From an uncultured bacterium (lineage in GTDB: Bacteria; Myxococcota_A; UBA796; CAJQPC01): a DNA stretch of 55,593 nt. Positions 16,779-25,937 of the stretch are shown here, piece by piece. Under the pieces are notes generated by a model that made no database searches, was not told where the DNA came from, and was given only the letters and a program-made list of their open reading frames with translations. The DNA lies in assembly GCA_905480105.1 (NCBI GenBank), contig CAJQPC010000071.1, positions 1 to 55,593 on the forward strand. Reading direction: 5' to 3'. The translations under genes were made by a program, and so were the position numbers. Within the stretch, counting starts at the first letter, position 1, and the number at the start of each line of letters is the position of its first letter.

Positions 16779-17253
16779 GTCCGCCTCCCTGCAGATCCCC
16801 TCCCTCTTCATCCTCTCAGTGCTCTCCCTGGGCGCATCGGCCTTGGGGGCGCCGGTCGTCTGCGCGGCCAGCTTGGGCTGGGTCCTACTCTCTGCGATCG
16901 ACGCCCCCCGGTCCCTCAGGCTCTACCAACTGCTGGTCTTTCTCGTCATCGCCTTGGCCACCGGCGCCTCTTGGGCTTGGTGCATGCTCCTCTCCGCCCC
17001 CGTCACTGTGGCCGCCATCGCCTGCAGCGTAGCCAGCCCACGCTATCGGGGCCCCGGAGCCGCACTGCTGGTCGAAAATTTACAGAATAAACGCCCTCCC
17101 CAAGTCGTTGTATCGAAGTGGACAACGCCGCAGAAATCGCCGCAAACCGATTTGGTCTCGGGCCACGTCCCAGTGAGCTCGCCCGCATGCGAAAGGACCC
17201 CCGTGGGTGGCTCAGCAGCCAACTCCAGGCCAGTGCCGGGCCCAGCGGCTTAG
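16777..17253 (+). CDS. Possible small membrane protein, 3' end doubtful
   Basis: From ATG 16777 the frame encodes about 99 residues with three hydrophobic segments and very high third-position GC (roughly 85 percent), strong evidence of coding. After about position 17073 the composition changes abruptly to AT-rich codons, and the frame runs 136 nt into the DUF1800 gene before stopping at 17253. In another frame a TAA lies at 17088-17090, so a single-base change in the GC run near 17046-17060 would give a compact protein ending before the next gene. Either the gene is frameshifted or it overlaps its neighbour unusually far. The function is unknown. Confidence 0.4.
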   Translation: MSASLQIPSLFILSVLSLGASALGAPVVCAASLGWVLLSAIDAPRSLRLYQLLVFLVIALATGASWAWCMLLSAPVTVAAIACSVASPRYRGPGAALLVENLQNKRPPQVVVSKWTTPQKSPQTDLVSGHVPVSSPACERTPVGGSAANSRPVPGPAA

Positions 17254-18419
17254 AAGACATCGGTCCCCTGAGCTACGCCCTGCACAGGGCCTCCAAGCGG
17301 GACCGAGAAGATGCACGAAAGCTGGCAAAGGCGACATACGATGCAGAGGCCAACGCCCGCGAGGCATACGCCGCGACCACGCGTAGCCCCTTCCAAGAGC
17401 GCCTGGTCCGCTTCTGGAGCAACCACTTCTGCGTCTCCATCACCCAGGTGCGCTGCGTTGGGCTGGTGGGCAACTTCGAGCGGCAGGTCATCCGCCCGAA
17501 CTTGGACGGCCACTTTGTAGACTTGCTGCTGGCAACTGCGCACCACCCAGCGATGCTCCTGTACCTGGACCAGACCCGAAGCGTTGGCCCCAACAGCCGA
17601 GTGGGCCGCAAACACGACAAGGGCCTGAACGAGAACTACGCTCGGGAGCTGATGGAGCTGCACACCCTGGGGGTCAACGGCGGCTACACCCAGCAAGACG
17701 TGCAAGCCCTGGCGGCCATCCTCACCGGCTGGAGTTTAGACCCTGGACAGGGTCGGCGGGACCCCTTTGAATTCGACTACAAGCGCCACGAGCCAGGGAA
17801 CCACACTTTCTTAGGCCAGCGCCTATCAGAAGGCGGCCACAACCAAGGTATCCGGGCTCTGGAGCTGCTCGCTGCGCACCACAGCACCGCTCTCTTCATC
17901 GCCACCAAGCTGGTGCGCCACTTCGTCAGCGATACGCCCCACCCGCAAGACATCGACCGCATCGCCCGCACCTTCATCCAGACCCAGGGGCACCTACCTT
18001 CCGTACACGAGGCGTTGATCCACTTGGAGCGCGCTTGGCAGCCAGGGCACCCCAAGCTCCGAACCCCAGCGGAACTGGTCACCGCTATGGCCAGAGGCAT
18101 GGGCCATAAACTGCCGGGCAGCGAGCTGCTCAAAGGCCGGCGTGCACTTGGTCAAATGCCCTGGGCCGCGCCCTCCCCCCAAGGTTGGCCCGACCAAGCC
18201 AGCGCCTGGACCGGACCAGACAGCATTGTCGCTCGCGTGGACTTGGCCAAGCAATTCTCCGAGCGCGCCCAGCTCAATGTAGACCCCGTTGAGCTGGGCG
18301 AGCGCCTGCTTGGGGCGCGCTTCCCGACCCAGGACCGCAAACTCTTGGCCGGCCTGTCGCCAGTCCAGGGGGTGGCTGTGCTCTTCGCCAGTCCAAGTTT
18401 CCAGTGGCGGGCACAGTGA
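17118..18419 (+). CDS. DUF1800 domain protein
   Basis: A 433-aa member of the DUF1800 family (PF08811). Diagnostic features are the N-terminal A-A-N-R-F-G-L-G-P-R/x-P, the R-F-W-S-N-H-F motif after the first helical region, the signature G-L-N-E-N-Y-A-R-E-L-M-E-L-H-T-L-G-V (about 173-190) and the later V-R-H-F-V segment. The family is typically encoded next to DUF1501 proteins, as here, and is thought to act outside the cytoplasm; its biochemistry is not known. The start is GTG 17118 (the frame is closed 30 nt upstream) with no clear ribosome-binding site. The stop lies inside a 17-bp tandem repeat that also carries the next gene's start. Confidence 0.92.
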   Translation: MDNAAEIAANRFGLGPRPSELARMRKDPRGWLSSQLQASAGPSGLEDIGPLSYALHRASKRDREDARKLAKATYDAEANAREAYAATTRSPFQERLVRFWSNHFCVSITQVRCVGLVGNFERQVIRPNLDGHFVDLLLATAHHPAMLLYLDQTRSVGPNSRVGRKHDKGLNENYARELMELHTLGVNGGYTQQDVQALAAILTGWSLDPGQGRRDPFEFDYKRHEPGNHTFLGQRLSEGGHNQGIRALELLAAHHSTALFIATKLVRHFVSDTPHPQDIDRIARTFIQTQGHLPSVHEALIHLERAWQPGHPKLRTPAELVTAMARGMGHKLPGSELLKGRRALGQMPWAAPSPQGWPDQASAWTGPDSIVARVDLAKQFSERAQLNVDPVELGERLLGARFPTQDRKLLAGLSPVQGVAVLFASPSFQWRAQ

Positions 18420-18453
18420 TGCGGAGAGCACAGTGATGCGGAGAGCACAGTGA
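18411..18453 (+). repeat. 17-bp tandem repeat, 2.5 copies, at a gene junction
   Basis: The unit GCACAGTGATGCGGAGA occurs at 18411-18427 and 18428-18444, and its first nine bases recur at 18445-18453. The first copy contains the DUF1800 stop (TGA 18417-18419). The second copy's GGAGA serves as ribosome-binding site for the GTG at 18450 that starts DUF1501. Each full unit carries both a TGATG and a GGAGA, so a copy-number change would alter the number of start/ribosome-site pairs and the frame relation between the genes. Confidence 0.95.
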
Positions 18454-19610
18454 GCTGGACCAGAGAAATGCACCGTCGCCACTTCTTAGGCGGACTCCTT
18501 GGCTTAGCGGGCGTGAGTGTGCTCCCCAGGCTTGCATTTGCAAAGGCGCCAGAGAAGCGACTGATTCTGCTGGTGCTGGAAGGCGCCGTTGACGGCTTAG
18601 CCCTCTGCCCCCCACACGCCGACCCCAACTACGCCCGCGCCCGAGGCCACCTTGCCCTGCCCGGTCCTGAGCGCCCAGATGGTGTGGTCGACCTGGACGG
18701 CTTCTTCGGCCTACACCCCTCCCTGGCTGCATTGGCCGGGCTCTATGACAAGGGAGAGCTTGGGGTGGTCCACGCCACCGGACAGCCCGGCACCCGGCGC
18801 TCTCATTTTGAGGCCCTGGACATGCTGCAAGGGGGGGGAAAGGAGCCCCACAGCAACCGCACGGGCTGGCTGGGGCGTGCCCTGGCGGTCACAGGCTCGG
18901 CAGGCTTGGCCATTGGCAGCCAAGTGCCCTTGGTCCTGCAGGGTCCAGCCGAGATCGCAAGCATCAACCTGCAGCGGGACCTGTATTCAGACCAAGACTT
19001 TCTCCAGGTCATGGGCACGCTGTACCAGAGCGATTCCACCTTGGGTCCAGCCTACCAAGCGGGGCTGGACCTTCGCAGTGAGCTGGCCGAGCAAGGCATG
19101 ATGGCCCGTCCCAAACGCAAAGACCACGGCCTAAGTCGGGGCTTGGCCCTACAGCTGGGACAGCTGTTGGCCAAAGACGATGGTGCTCAAGCGGCCGTGG
19201 TTCAGCTGGGGGGATGGGACACGCACACCAACCAAACCCGTCGTCTGGACAGCGGATTCTCCAAACTGGCCGAGAGCTTACTGGCCCTTAAAGAAGGTCT
19301 TGGGCCCAGGTGGTCGCACACACTGGTCCTGGGTGTGACGGAGTTCGGCCGCAGCGTACGCGGCAACGGCACCAACGGCAGCGACCACGGAAGCGCTTCC
19401 GCAACCCTCTTCGCAGGGGGAGCGGTGTTTGGAGGCCAGGTTCTGGGCCCCTGGCCCGGACTGGCCAAACTGCACCAGGATCGCGGCCTAGTCGTAGGAA
19501 CCGACATTCGCGATGTCTTGGCCGGTGCCCTGGTTCACCACCTCGGCGTCGAAGACCTTTCCCAGGTATTCCCCGACACCCACCCCAGTCCGCTCCGCTT
19601 GGTGCGCTAA
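18450..19610 (+). CDS. DUF1501 domain protein with Tat-like signal
   Basis: A 386-aa DUF1501 (sulfatase/alkaline phosphatase-like fold) protein. The N-terminus carries R-R-H-F-L-G-G followed by a hydrophobic stretch ending A-F-A, consistent with Tat export. Family landmarks are L-I-L-L-V-L-E-G-A-V-D-G-L near residue 40, an S-H-F-E-A-x-D-M-L-Q-G segment, G-G-W-D-T-H-T-N (about 252-259) and S-D-H-G-S-A (about 310-315), which supply metal-type ligands. GTG 18450 has GGAGAG 6 nt upstream inside the tandem repeat; ATG 18468 is an alternative. It pairs with the upstream DUF1800 gene, a conserved association of unknown function. Confidence 0.92.
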   Translation: MSWTREMHRRHFLGGLLGLAGVSVLPRLAFAKAPEKRLILLVLEGAVDGLALCPPHADPNYARARGHLALPGPERPDGVVDLDGFFGLHPSLAALAGLYDKGELGVVHATGQPGTRRSHFEALDMLQGGGKEPHSNRTGWLGRALAVTGSAGLAIGSQVPLVLQGPAEIASINLQRDLYSDQDFLQVMGTLYQSDSTLGPAYQAGLDLRSELAEQGMMARPKRKDHGLSRGLALQLGQLLAKDDGAQAAVVQLGGWDTHTNQTRRLDSGFSKLAESLLALKEGLGPRWSHTLVLGVTEFGRSVRGNGTNGSDHGSASATLFAGGAVFGGQVLGPWPGLAKLHQDRGLVVGTDIRDVLAGALVHHLGVEDLSQVFPDTHPSPLRLVR

Positions 19611-19623
19611 GAGGCCCGTCACC

Positions 19624-21255
19624 CTAAGGGGCGGCAGCAATCTCCACTCGAGACAGCAGATAGATCTTCGACTCACGGCCCGCTTCGAATCCGCTGATTC
19701 GCTGAACAGGGCTGTGGTTCTCCTCCACCCAGGCGTCAAAGACACGGTTGGGTGACTGGTCCCACGGACCGCCGTTCTGAAGTTCCACAACCACTGCGAT
19801 GGGATCCCCAGCGCATTGCCCGAGGACAAGGCTCTTACAAGCCGCCAAGCTGCTCGGATCCAGGCTGCAATAGTTGCTCGGACAGCTGTCCAGTCCGGCG
19901 TAGAAATCCACGACCTGCTGGGTGTTGACCACCGACTGAACGCCCGGCTCAACAAGGGATAGCTCAGCGACAACCATTCCCGTGGCGCGTGTGTGAAGGG
20001 CATTTTCGATGGGCATTTTTGGTGGCCACTGCTCGACGAAGCCTTGCTGAGTGAGCAACGCTACGCCAGCACAGAGCACAAGCGGCAACACGCCGCTGGG
20101 CCACTTGGGCAGCTTCTTACGAAGGGCTTGTTCTATCGCCGCAGCCGGGCTGGCCAGCCCTCGCATGACCAAGAGGATCACCACTGGCCGCAGGAAGTCT
20201 CGGTAGCGCTCGGGAGCCCGAGTGGCCTCGAGAAGGATGAGGGGCCCACACAAGACCACCAACCACAGGCCTGCACGCCAGTCCCAGGCCCTCTCGTCCC
20301 CTCCCGGAAGTCCCCACCCCACTACGCCAGCCCAAAGCATCAACACCAAGCTCCACCAGGGTAGACCACTGTCCCGAAAGGGGCCCAAGCCGCGCTGCAC
20401 GGCCAGGATCGGAGCAGTGAGCAGCCGCTGTGAGAGAGGCTCGATGACATTGGCAGAAGACGTGGGGTTGGCCACGCCTTCCAAATAGACCGCTACGATA
20501 TGGGAGAGTCCCAGGTTCTCGTAGGGCAACAGCAAGAGCTTCAGCACCACAACGCACAGGAGCAGAGCCCCCAGAGCCGGGAGAATCCGTCGCTTCCAGT
20601 CACCTTTGGCCTGCAGCATCCCTATGGCCAGGACCACAGGAAAGACCAAGCCCAAGAAGTGAGTGCCGACCAAGAGTCCCATCATAATGCCTGGAGCAAT
20701 CGCGCGCAGAGCGTGCCCTTTCGTGGCCCACCAGGCGCTTGCCACCGTTGCCAAGAAGACCGCGCCAAACACCGGGTCCACACCGAAGAGCGCCTGACTC
20801 TCCACCAAGCTGGGCGACACCGCCATCCAGACTGCCGCCCCCAGCGCTGCGCCCCTGCCCGAGGTCTGAACGCCAAGCCAATACAACGCCAAACAGGCCA
20901 GCGCCCCAGCTCCGTGGTTGACCAAATGCCCGCCCCAGACCACATCTCCACCTGGGGCCAGCAGCGCAGTGAGCGCCGTATAAACCGGTAGCCGATTGGG
21001 ATCCAAGGGTGCGCCCTGTAGCCAAGCCTGGGCGTTCGCAGCCCAGTTTCCTGCATCGGGCCCCCACAGGACAAAGTCCCCAGGCCCACCCCACTGCCAG
21101 GCGCTTTCTGGAATATCCTGAAGGCCCGGAGTCACTGGATCGCTCTGCCCCACAGGGCAAGCCAACCACCTGAGCCAGAGCACCCAGGTCACCGCCAGGG
21201 CGTCCACTACCGCCCAAGCTACCTTGGGCAGCCAACGCTTCCAAGACTGATTCAT
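19624..21255 (-). CDS. Polytopic glycosyltransferase-like membrane protein
   Basis: About 543 aa with some ten to twelve hydrophobic segments and a C-terminal soluble domain (about 410-543). The first large periplasmic loop contains W-G-P-D-A-G-N-W-A and a downstream P-V-Y-T-A-L, an arrangement seen in GT-C/PMT-like transferases that use polyprenyl-phosphate sugars. The C-terminal domain has three or four cysteines, presumably disulfide-bonded outside. ATG 21255 overlaps the upstream gene's TGA by 4 nt, and an alternative GTG lies at 21264. It is the last gene of the five-gene PKD/lipoprotein operon. The transferase assignment is by topology and loop pattern, not by a full catalytic motif. 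Confidence 0.7.
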   Translation of the reverse strand: MNQSWKRWLPKVAWAVVDALAVTWVLWLRWLACPVGQSDPVTPGLQDIPESAWQWGGPGDFVLWGPDAGNWAANAQAWLQGAPLDPNRLPVYTALTALLAPGGDVVWGGHLVNHGAGALACLALYWLGVQTSGRGAALGAAVWMAVSPSLVESQALFGVDPVFGAVFLATVASAWWATKGHALRAIAPGIMMGLLVGTHFLGLVFPVVLAIGMLQAKGDWKRRILPALGALLLCVVVLKLLLLPYENLGLSHIVAVYLEGVANPTSSANVIEPLSQRLLTAPILAVQRGLGPFRDSGLPWWSLVLMLWAGVVGWGLPGGDERAWDWRAGLWLVVLCGPLILLEATRAPERYRDFLRPVVILLVMRGLASPAAAIEQALRKKLPKWPSGVLPLVLCAGVALLTQQGFVEQWPPKMPIENALHTRATGMVVAELSLVEPGVQSVVNTQQVVDFYAGLDSCPSNYCSLDPSSLAACKSLVLGQCAGDPIAVVVELQNGGPWDQSPNRVFDAWVEENHSPVQRISGFEAGRESKIYLLSRVEIAAAP

Positions 21256-23087
21256 AGGTGCCACACGCCGTAACGACCGTCACGATAGACCAAGGTGGCG
21301 TTCTCTATCAGCAAGCTCTCCCAGAGGGCCTCCGGGTCCGTGAACTGCTCCCTAAAGACGGCGTCATTCAAGAAGGGATAGGTCTTATGGATGAAGCGCA
21401 CCCGCCCGCTGACCACGTGGGTGACCCCCAGCGCGCGCAGCACCTCGATGGTCTCCGGACCGTGCAGGTACAGCAAATGGCGCATGGGCACGTGGTCTTC
21501 GACCGAGCCCAGCAGATAGGGCTTGTCCAGGTAATACCCAGCCCAAGCAAAGGTCAGTGCAATTCGCGCATCGGCAGGGGCCTCTTGATTGACCCATTGG
21601 ATCGCGCTGTAGCCAGGTACCTCGTCGGCCAGCAGGTCCTGGACGGTGCGGCTACCAAAGGACACTTGAGCGAGTGGCTGAGCCTGCTCGAGCACCGGGC
21701 GCAAGTTGCTGGGAAGACCCATGATCCAAACCCCCAGGGCGAGAGCCTGCCCCCACTTAGGCAGCTGAGAGACTCCCAACCCCACGGCCAGGGCCAACAG
21801 TGGCGCGGCGGGAAGGAGGTAGCGCAGCCAGTGTGCGCCCAGCGTCCACCCCAGCCAAGCACAGGCCGCAGTACCCAGCACCACCGAAAAAGCCGGACGC
21901 TCACGCGCCTTCCAAGCCGCCAAGGCCACTCCTGGAAGCGCAGCCAGACCCAAGGGAGACATGCGCCCCAGGAATCCTTGATACTGGGTCGGATCGCCGT
22001 GCAGAGTGGCGTTCCAGGGCAACATCAGCATGGAAAGGGCATCTCGACCCATGCCGTAACGCTCGATGTATGCGAACACGAACCGCTCGCCAGCCGGCCA
22101 TCCAGCGTAGGGAAACAGGGGATGCAGCCCGTCCACTAGATTGCGCAGCCACCATGGCGAGACCATTCCAAGGGCCAGGGCGGTGGCCAGGGCGCTGCGC
22201 TTGAGATCCCGGCGCTGGACCAGGTCGCAAAAGTAAAGCCCAAAGACCACCGGCGCCGCGGTGTACTTAATGGACAGGGCCAGACCTGAGAACAAGGCCA
22301 TGCGCCAGGGCGCGTTGTCCAGCTGCGCCCGCAGAGCGTAGAGGCACATCAAGGCTGCCGGCAGGTTGTTGTCCGCCAACCCCAGCTCCCGCAGCACGGT
22401 GTAGCTGCCCACCAGCAAACCAAGAGCAGCCCACCCGGCCTTGGATGCCAAACGCTCCCCGAGCCGATGCACCTCGGCCAGCAGCAGCAAGGCAGCCCCC
22501 AGGTGAAAGAGCTTGGGCCCTGCACTGCCCCCAAAGGCCAACAGGGCGGTGTAGCTCATCTGGAGCGGCATCGGCCTGGAGCCGTCGGGGGTAAGCATTC
22601 CGCCCACCAAGCCGCCGGTGTTGAGCATGAGCTTGGGCAAGGCCAGGTGTTGGTAGATCTCGTCGGTGTCGATGGGGGGGGCAAGCGCAACCCCCAGCCC
22701 CAGGGCTGCCACGGGCACGAGCACCCAGAGCACCGCAGGATCCAGGTCGATCTCCAGCTCTGGCCTAAGGATCCAGCCGCAGCTGGCCGCCAGAGCCACA
22801 CCGCCCAGCATCCAACTGGACAGCATTCCCAGGGCGCCCAAGAGAAGCAACAACAAGCCGAGCACGCCGACACCAAGTGCCATGGCCTGGCCTACGCGCG
22901 CTTTGGCCAGTAGGGCACCGCCTAAGCCCGTGGCCGCCCACGCCCAGAGCAGCACCGCGCCAAGTCCCTTCAAGCCGGGCAAGACACGCGGGTCCAAGCC
23001 ACTGGAGATCACCAGCGCGACCAACAGGCCCAACACAGCGATCCCAGCCACCTGCGGAACCCAAGCCTTGATTGCACCCGTATTCAT
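21252..23087 (-). CDS. Polytopic GT-C-like membrane protein
   Basis: A 611-aa protein with twelve or more hydrophobic segments. In its first extracytoplasmic loop, P-P-I-D-T-D-E-I-Y-Q-H-L-A-L-P-K (about 136-151) places acidic residues where ArnT/PMT-type enzymes hold the catalytic Asp-Glu pair. A soluble C-terminal domain (about 480-611) follows. It would transfer a sugar from a lipid-linked donor to protein, lipid or glycan on the periplasmic side. It overlaps both neighbours by 4 nt (ATGA at 23084-23087 and at 21252-21255), so translation is coupled. Its paralogue-like neighbour downstream suggests two related transfer steps. The donor and acceptor are unknown. Confidence 0.75.
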   Translation of the reverse strand: MNTGAIKAWVPQVAGIAVLGLLVALVISSGLDPRVLPGLKGLGAVLLWAWAATGLGGALLAKARVGQAMALGVGVLGLLLLLLGALGMLSSWMLGGVALAASCGWILRPELEIDLDPAVLWVLVPVAALGLGVALAPPIDTDEIYQHLALPKLMLNTGGLVGGMLTPDGSRPMPLQMSYTALLAFGGSAGPKLFHLGAALLLLAEVHRLGERLASKAGWAALGLLVGSYTVLRELGLADNNLPAALMCLYALRAQLDNAPWRMALFSGLALSIKYTAAPVVFGLYFCDLVQRRDLKRSALATALALGMVSPWWLRNLVDGLHPLFPYAGWPAGERFVFAYIERYGMGRDALSMLMLPWNATLHGDPTQYQGFLGRMSPLGLAALPGVALAAWKARERPAFSVVLGTAACAWLGWTLGAHWLRYLLPAAPLLALAVGLGVSQLPKWGQALALGVWIMGLPSNLRPVLEQAQPLAQVSFGSRTVQDLLADEVPGYSAIQWVNQEAPADARIALTFAWAGYYLDKPYLLGSVEDHVPMRHLLYLHGPETIEVLRALGVTHVVSGRVRFIHKTYPFLNDAVFREQFTDPEALWESLLIENATLVYRDGRYGVWHL

Positions 23088-24511
23088 GGAATGCGTACCG
23101 CACGCACTGCGTCTTGGGCCATGAAGTCATGCACATAGGGCCCAGACTGAACCCAGGCGCCATCTTTCCACTGCTCCAGGGTCCAGCCGCCTTCCAAGTC
23201 CGGGAGCGTGTAGCGCACCCCTCCAGGCACATAGGCCCCCTGGTAGGCCGAGCTCGCGCTGACTCTGGGCCCAGTGCGCTGAGCCCGGGGGTCGTCGTCA
23301 TCCCACACAAGCTCGGTGGCCGTCGCGACCATGGTCCGTTCGCCGTCTCGATACAACATCCACCCCTGATAGCGGGAAGGGGCGCGTTGGTGGCCCGGTC
23401 CGTCCGCGATCAAGCCATCGCTGCACACGGCGTCCACGTCCTGGCCGTTCCAGTGCTCCCAGCATGCCACCGGTCCCCAGAGGCTCAAGCCCGTCGCAGC
23501 ATGGGTGTCACTGGGGTAGCGGCGGCGCTCCCCGGTCCGCAGATCCTGGACCACAACAAAGTGGCTCTCGACCCAAGCCACCCAGTTTTCCGAAGCTGCA
23601 ACATGAACTTGGTCACCGGGGGCGCGCACCAAGACTTGAGCGCTTCGGCCATCCTGGCTCAGGCGCAGCACATCCAACCCAGTCCATGCCGAATCACGGC
23701 GATCCACCCAGAGCACCGCCGACTCGCTCAAAGCGGGCGCATACCAGGAGGCGGGCGCCGCTGGCAGCTCCCGACGGTGCCCAGCGTCCCAGGGCATCAG
23801 GATCACAGCGTCCCGAGTGAGCACGGCCACCTCTTCCGACCCCACGCCTACTGGCGCGATCGCGTCCAAGGGTGCCGCCTTGCCCGGATGCCACGTCCAG
23901 TCTTGACTCTTCCAGCCTCCTCGCGAGAGCGCATAGACCCCCTCGGCGCTTGCCCCGGGGGACTCCACCGGAGGCTCGAGCGTGCGTTCCTCTCCGCCCT
24001 GAATGGGCAACGCAACGGCCACCTTCCCCCCTTCACAAGCCAGAATCCAAGGCCCGCTCAACTTGGGAAATCGCGGGTCAAAGCAAGCGTGGTCAGCGGC
24101 AGGTACCTGACGCTTTCCTATAGGCAGTGGGAGCAGGTCTGGTCGATTGCGAGCGGGCTGCACGTCCAGCACCACCTGGGCGCCGTCCACCCGAATCACT
24201 GCTTCCCCCAACAAGGTCGGTGTGACCCATGCCCGGGTTCCGTCGGCTTGGTCTACCCCCTCCCACGATAAGGCAGCCGGCCAGGGCCCGGCATATGCCA
24301 GATCAATCTGAATGGTCTGCCCCAAAGCAGGATCTAAACGCTCTGCATGCGCTTGGCTCAGCGTGTCCATGGGAAGCGTCGCAACAAGAGCGGCCTTGGG
24401 CTTGCCATCAAGCCCGCTCGTTCCGCACCCCAGCCAAAGTAGCGTCCACACAGGAACCCCCAACGCAAGAAAGGCGCGGCTCCGAAGAACCCCGCCCATC
24501 TCAAACTTCAC
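23084..24511 (-). CDS. Lipoprotein with TolB/WD-like beta-propeller
   Basis: About 475 aa. A signal peptide ends in a lipobox-like L-G-C (Cys29), so it is probably membrane-anchored outside the cytoplasm. From about residue 135 on, repeated blade-like units appear, each with a W-V/A-x-W or L-W-V-D-R strand followed by an L-x-L or T-G-E-R-R turn, as in TolB/WD40-like propellers. An N-terminal Ig-like domain (about 45-120) precedes them. GTG 24511 starts 8 nt after the PKD gene's stop; ATG 24499 gives a more typical signal peptide and may be the true start. It ends overlapping the glycosyltransferase-like gene (ATGA). Its role may be scaffold or substrate of that enzyme; this is inference. Confidence 0.7.
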   Translation of the reverse strand: MKFEMGGVLRSRAFLALGVPVWTLLWLGCGTSGLDGKPKAALVATLPMDTLSQAHAERLDPALGQTIQIDLAYAGPWPAALSWEGVDQADGTRAWVTPTLLGEAVIRVDGAQVVLDVQPARNRPDLLPLPIGKRQVPAADHACFDPRFPKLSGPWILACEGGKVAVALPIQGGEERTLEPPVESPGASAEGVYALSRGGWKSQDWTWHPGKAAPLDAIAPVGVGSEEVAVLTRDAVILMPWDAGHRRELPAAPASWYAPALSESAVLWVDRRDSAWTGLDVLRLSQDGRSAQVLVRAPGDQVHVAASENWVAWVESHFVVVQDLRTGERRRYPSDTHAATGLSLWGPVACWEHWNGQDVDAVCSDGLIADGPGHQRAPSRYQGWMLYRDGERTMVATATELVWDDDDPRAQRTGPRVSASSAYQGAYVPGGVRYTLPDLEGGWTLEQWKDGAWVQSGPYVHDFMAQDAVRAVRIP

Positions 24512-24519
24512 GGGCTGTA

Positions 24520-25926
24520 TCAGCCGTCACATGCCTCGGCGGAACCGGAGTCCCCATCTTCGACACCACAGCACTCCACGTTGACCGTGACATCGGCCTG
24601 GGTCGCCTCGCCAGTGCAGTCGGTGACCGTCAGACGAACTTGGTACTCGTTGGTGTCACAGACGCTGGGCTCAGTGGCCAAGACATCTTCCATGCCTATG
24701 TCCGTCGGAATCGCTGTGGTAGAGGAGAACGAAGCCTCACCCGAAACGACGGTCCACTCGTAGGTGTAGGGATCGCCATCCGCATCCGACATGCTCACTG
24801 AATCGAGCGCAACCGTCCAAGACTGGTCGCTACAGTCGTCACAGTCGTAGGTGTACCCAGACTCCTCACAGCAGGCGTAGCCCGCTGCGATGGTCGCGGG
24901 CGCAACCACGCTAACGGCCGGCGGGCTGTTGTAGCTCCGCTCGCCCAGCTCCAAGCTGACCAAGTCCGGGGACGACCAATTGGTGCCGTCATAAACAGTT
25001 AGCGAAACCACGTAGGTACCAGCCGTATCAGCCCAAAGAGTAGGACTCGCTGCGGTGCGGTCGCTCAGGTCTGCGTTGGTCGTGGCCGAACCGGAGGGAA
25101 CACTCTGGACCTCCCAGAAATACTGAATGGCGTCGTTGTCCGGGTCCACAGACCCAGCGCCATCGAGCGCCACAGCGGTGCAGTCCTCTCCGACAACATC
25201 CTCACCGGCGTTGGCCACAGGTGCGTTGTCATCGCCGGTGACGGTCACACGGACCAAATCACTCAGCGAACTCGTGATGCCATTGTCGACGATCAGTGTC
25301 AACTCGTAGACACCGCGTGCGTCTGGGGTAAAGCTTGCAGTCGCGCTGTCCCCGCCGCTCAGGGCGCTGTTGTCCAAAGCGGAGAGCTCAGGCGCGGAGT
25401 TGAAAGCCCAGCCGTAGGCCAAATCCAGACCGATGGGGTCGTACGACTTGGTTCCATCCAGGGACACCAGCGAATTGACCTCGACCGTCAGGTCGCTTCC
25501 AGCGTCGGCAACAGGGCGCGAGCCATCTTCCATCTCCACTTGGACCACGACGTAGTCGGTGGTTGAGTAGAGAAAGCCGTCGTGCACACGAAGGCTGACC
25601 ACGTAGGTTCCGGGCAGGTCAGGAACAAAGTTGGTGCCGACCGCCTCTTGGTTGCCATTGCGGATGAAAGGAGCGTCCCGCTCCGTAATCAAGGACCCTT
25701 GGGGTACGTGCTCAAAACCCCAATCGTAGAATAGAGCGTCCCCGTCGGGATCGAATGAACCCGATGCGTTCAGGACCACCACACCGTAATTTACGACTTG
25801 ATCCTCTCCCGCTTCCGCGGTTGGGGCCTCGTTCGTGTCGACCGGAACGGAATCCTGGGCTTCCTTGTTACAGGCAGCGAGATTGGCCAAAGCAGCCAAA
25901 CCAATAATTGCGAGAGAGCGATTCAT
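24520..25926 (-). CDS. PKD-domain lipoprotein (second copy)
   Basis: A 468-aa lipoprotein: signal peptide, lipobox A-A-C (Cys19), then about four PKD/Ig-like domains. Three have the typical start A-D/E-A-G-x-D and core S-x-D-P-D-x-D or S-Y-D-P with a following W strand; the fourth is divergent and carries a C-C-E-E plus C-D-D-C cysteine cluster. The C-terminus is cysteine-rich and acidic. PKD domains act as extended spacers or binding modules on the surface. ATG 25926 is chosen for the GAGG site 9 nt upstream; ATG 25935 is also in frame. It is closely related to the preceding PKD gene, 11 nt away, and shares its C-D-D-C motif, indicating tandem duplication. Confidence 0.9.
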   Translation of the reverse strand: MNRSLAIIGLAALANLAACNKEAQDSVPVDTNEAPTAEAGEDQVVNYGVVVLNASGSFDPDGDALFYDWGFEHVPQGSLITERDAPFIRNGNQEAVGTNFVPDLPGTYVVSLRVHDGFLYSTTDYVVVQVEMEDGSRPVADAGSDLTVEVNSLVSLDGTKSYDPIGLDLAYGWAFNSAPELSALDNSALSGGDSATASFTPDARGVYELTLIVDNGITSSLSDLVRVTVTGDDNAPVANAGEDVVGEDCTAVALDGAGSVDPDNDAIQYFWEVQSVPSGSATTNADLSDRTAASPTLWADTAGTYVVSLTVYDGTNWSSPDLVSLELGERSYNSPPAVSVVAPATIAAGYACCEESGYTYDCDDCSDQSWTVALDSVSMSDADGDPYTYEWTVVSGEASFSSTTAIPTDIGMEDVLATEPSVCDTNEYQVRLTVTDCTGEATQADVTVNVECCGVEDGDSGSAEACDG

Positions 25927-25937
25927 GCTGGTCATCC

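Noticed and set aside
23072..24271. 399-codon rightward open frame opposite the propeller lipoprotein gene
   Set aside because: The leftward gene has a lipobox, blades and tight operon overlaps; the rightward translation is Pro/Arg/His-rich and resembles nothing.
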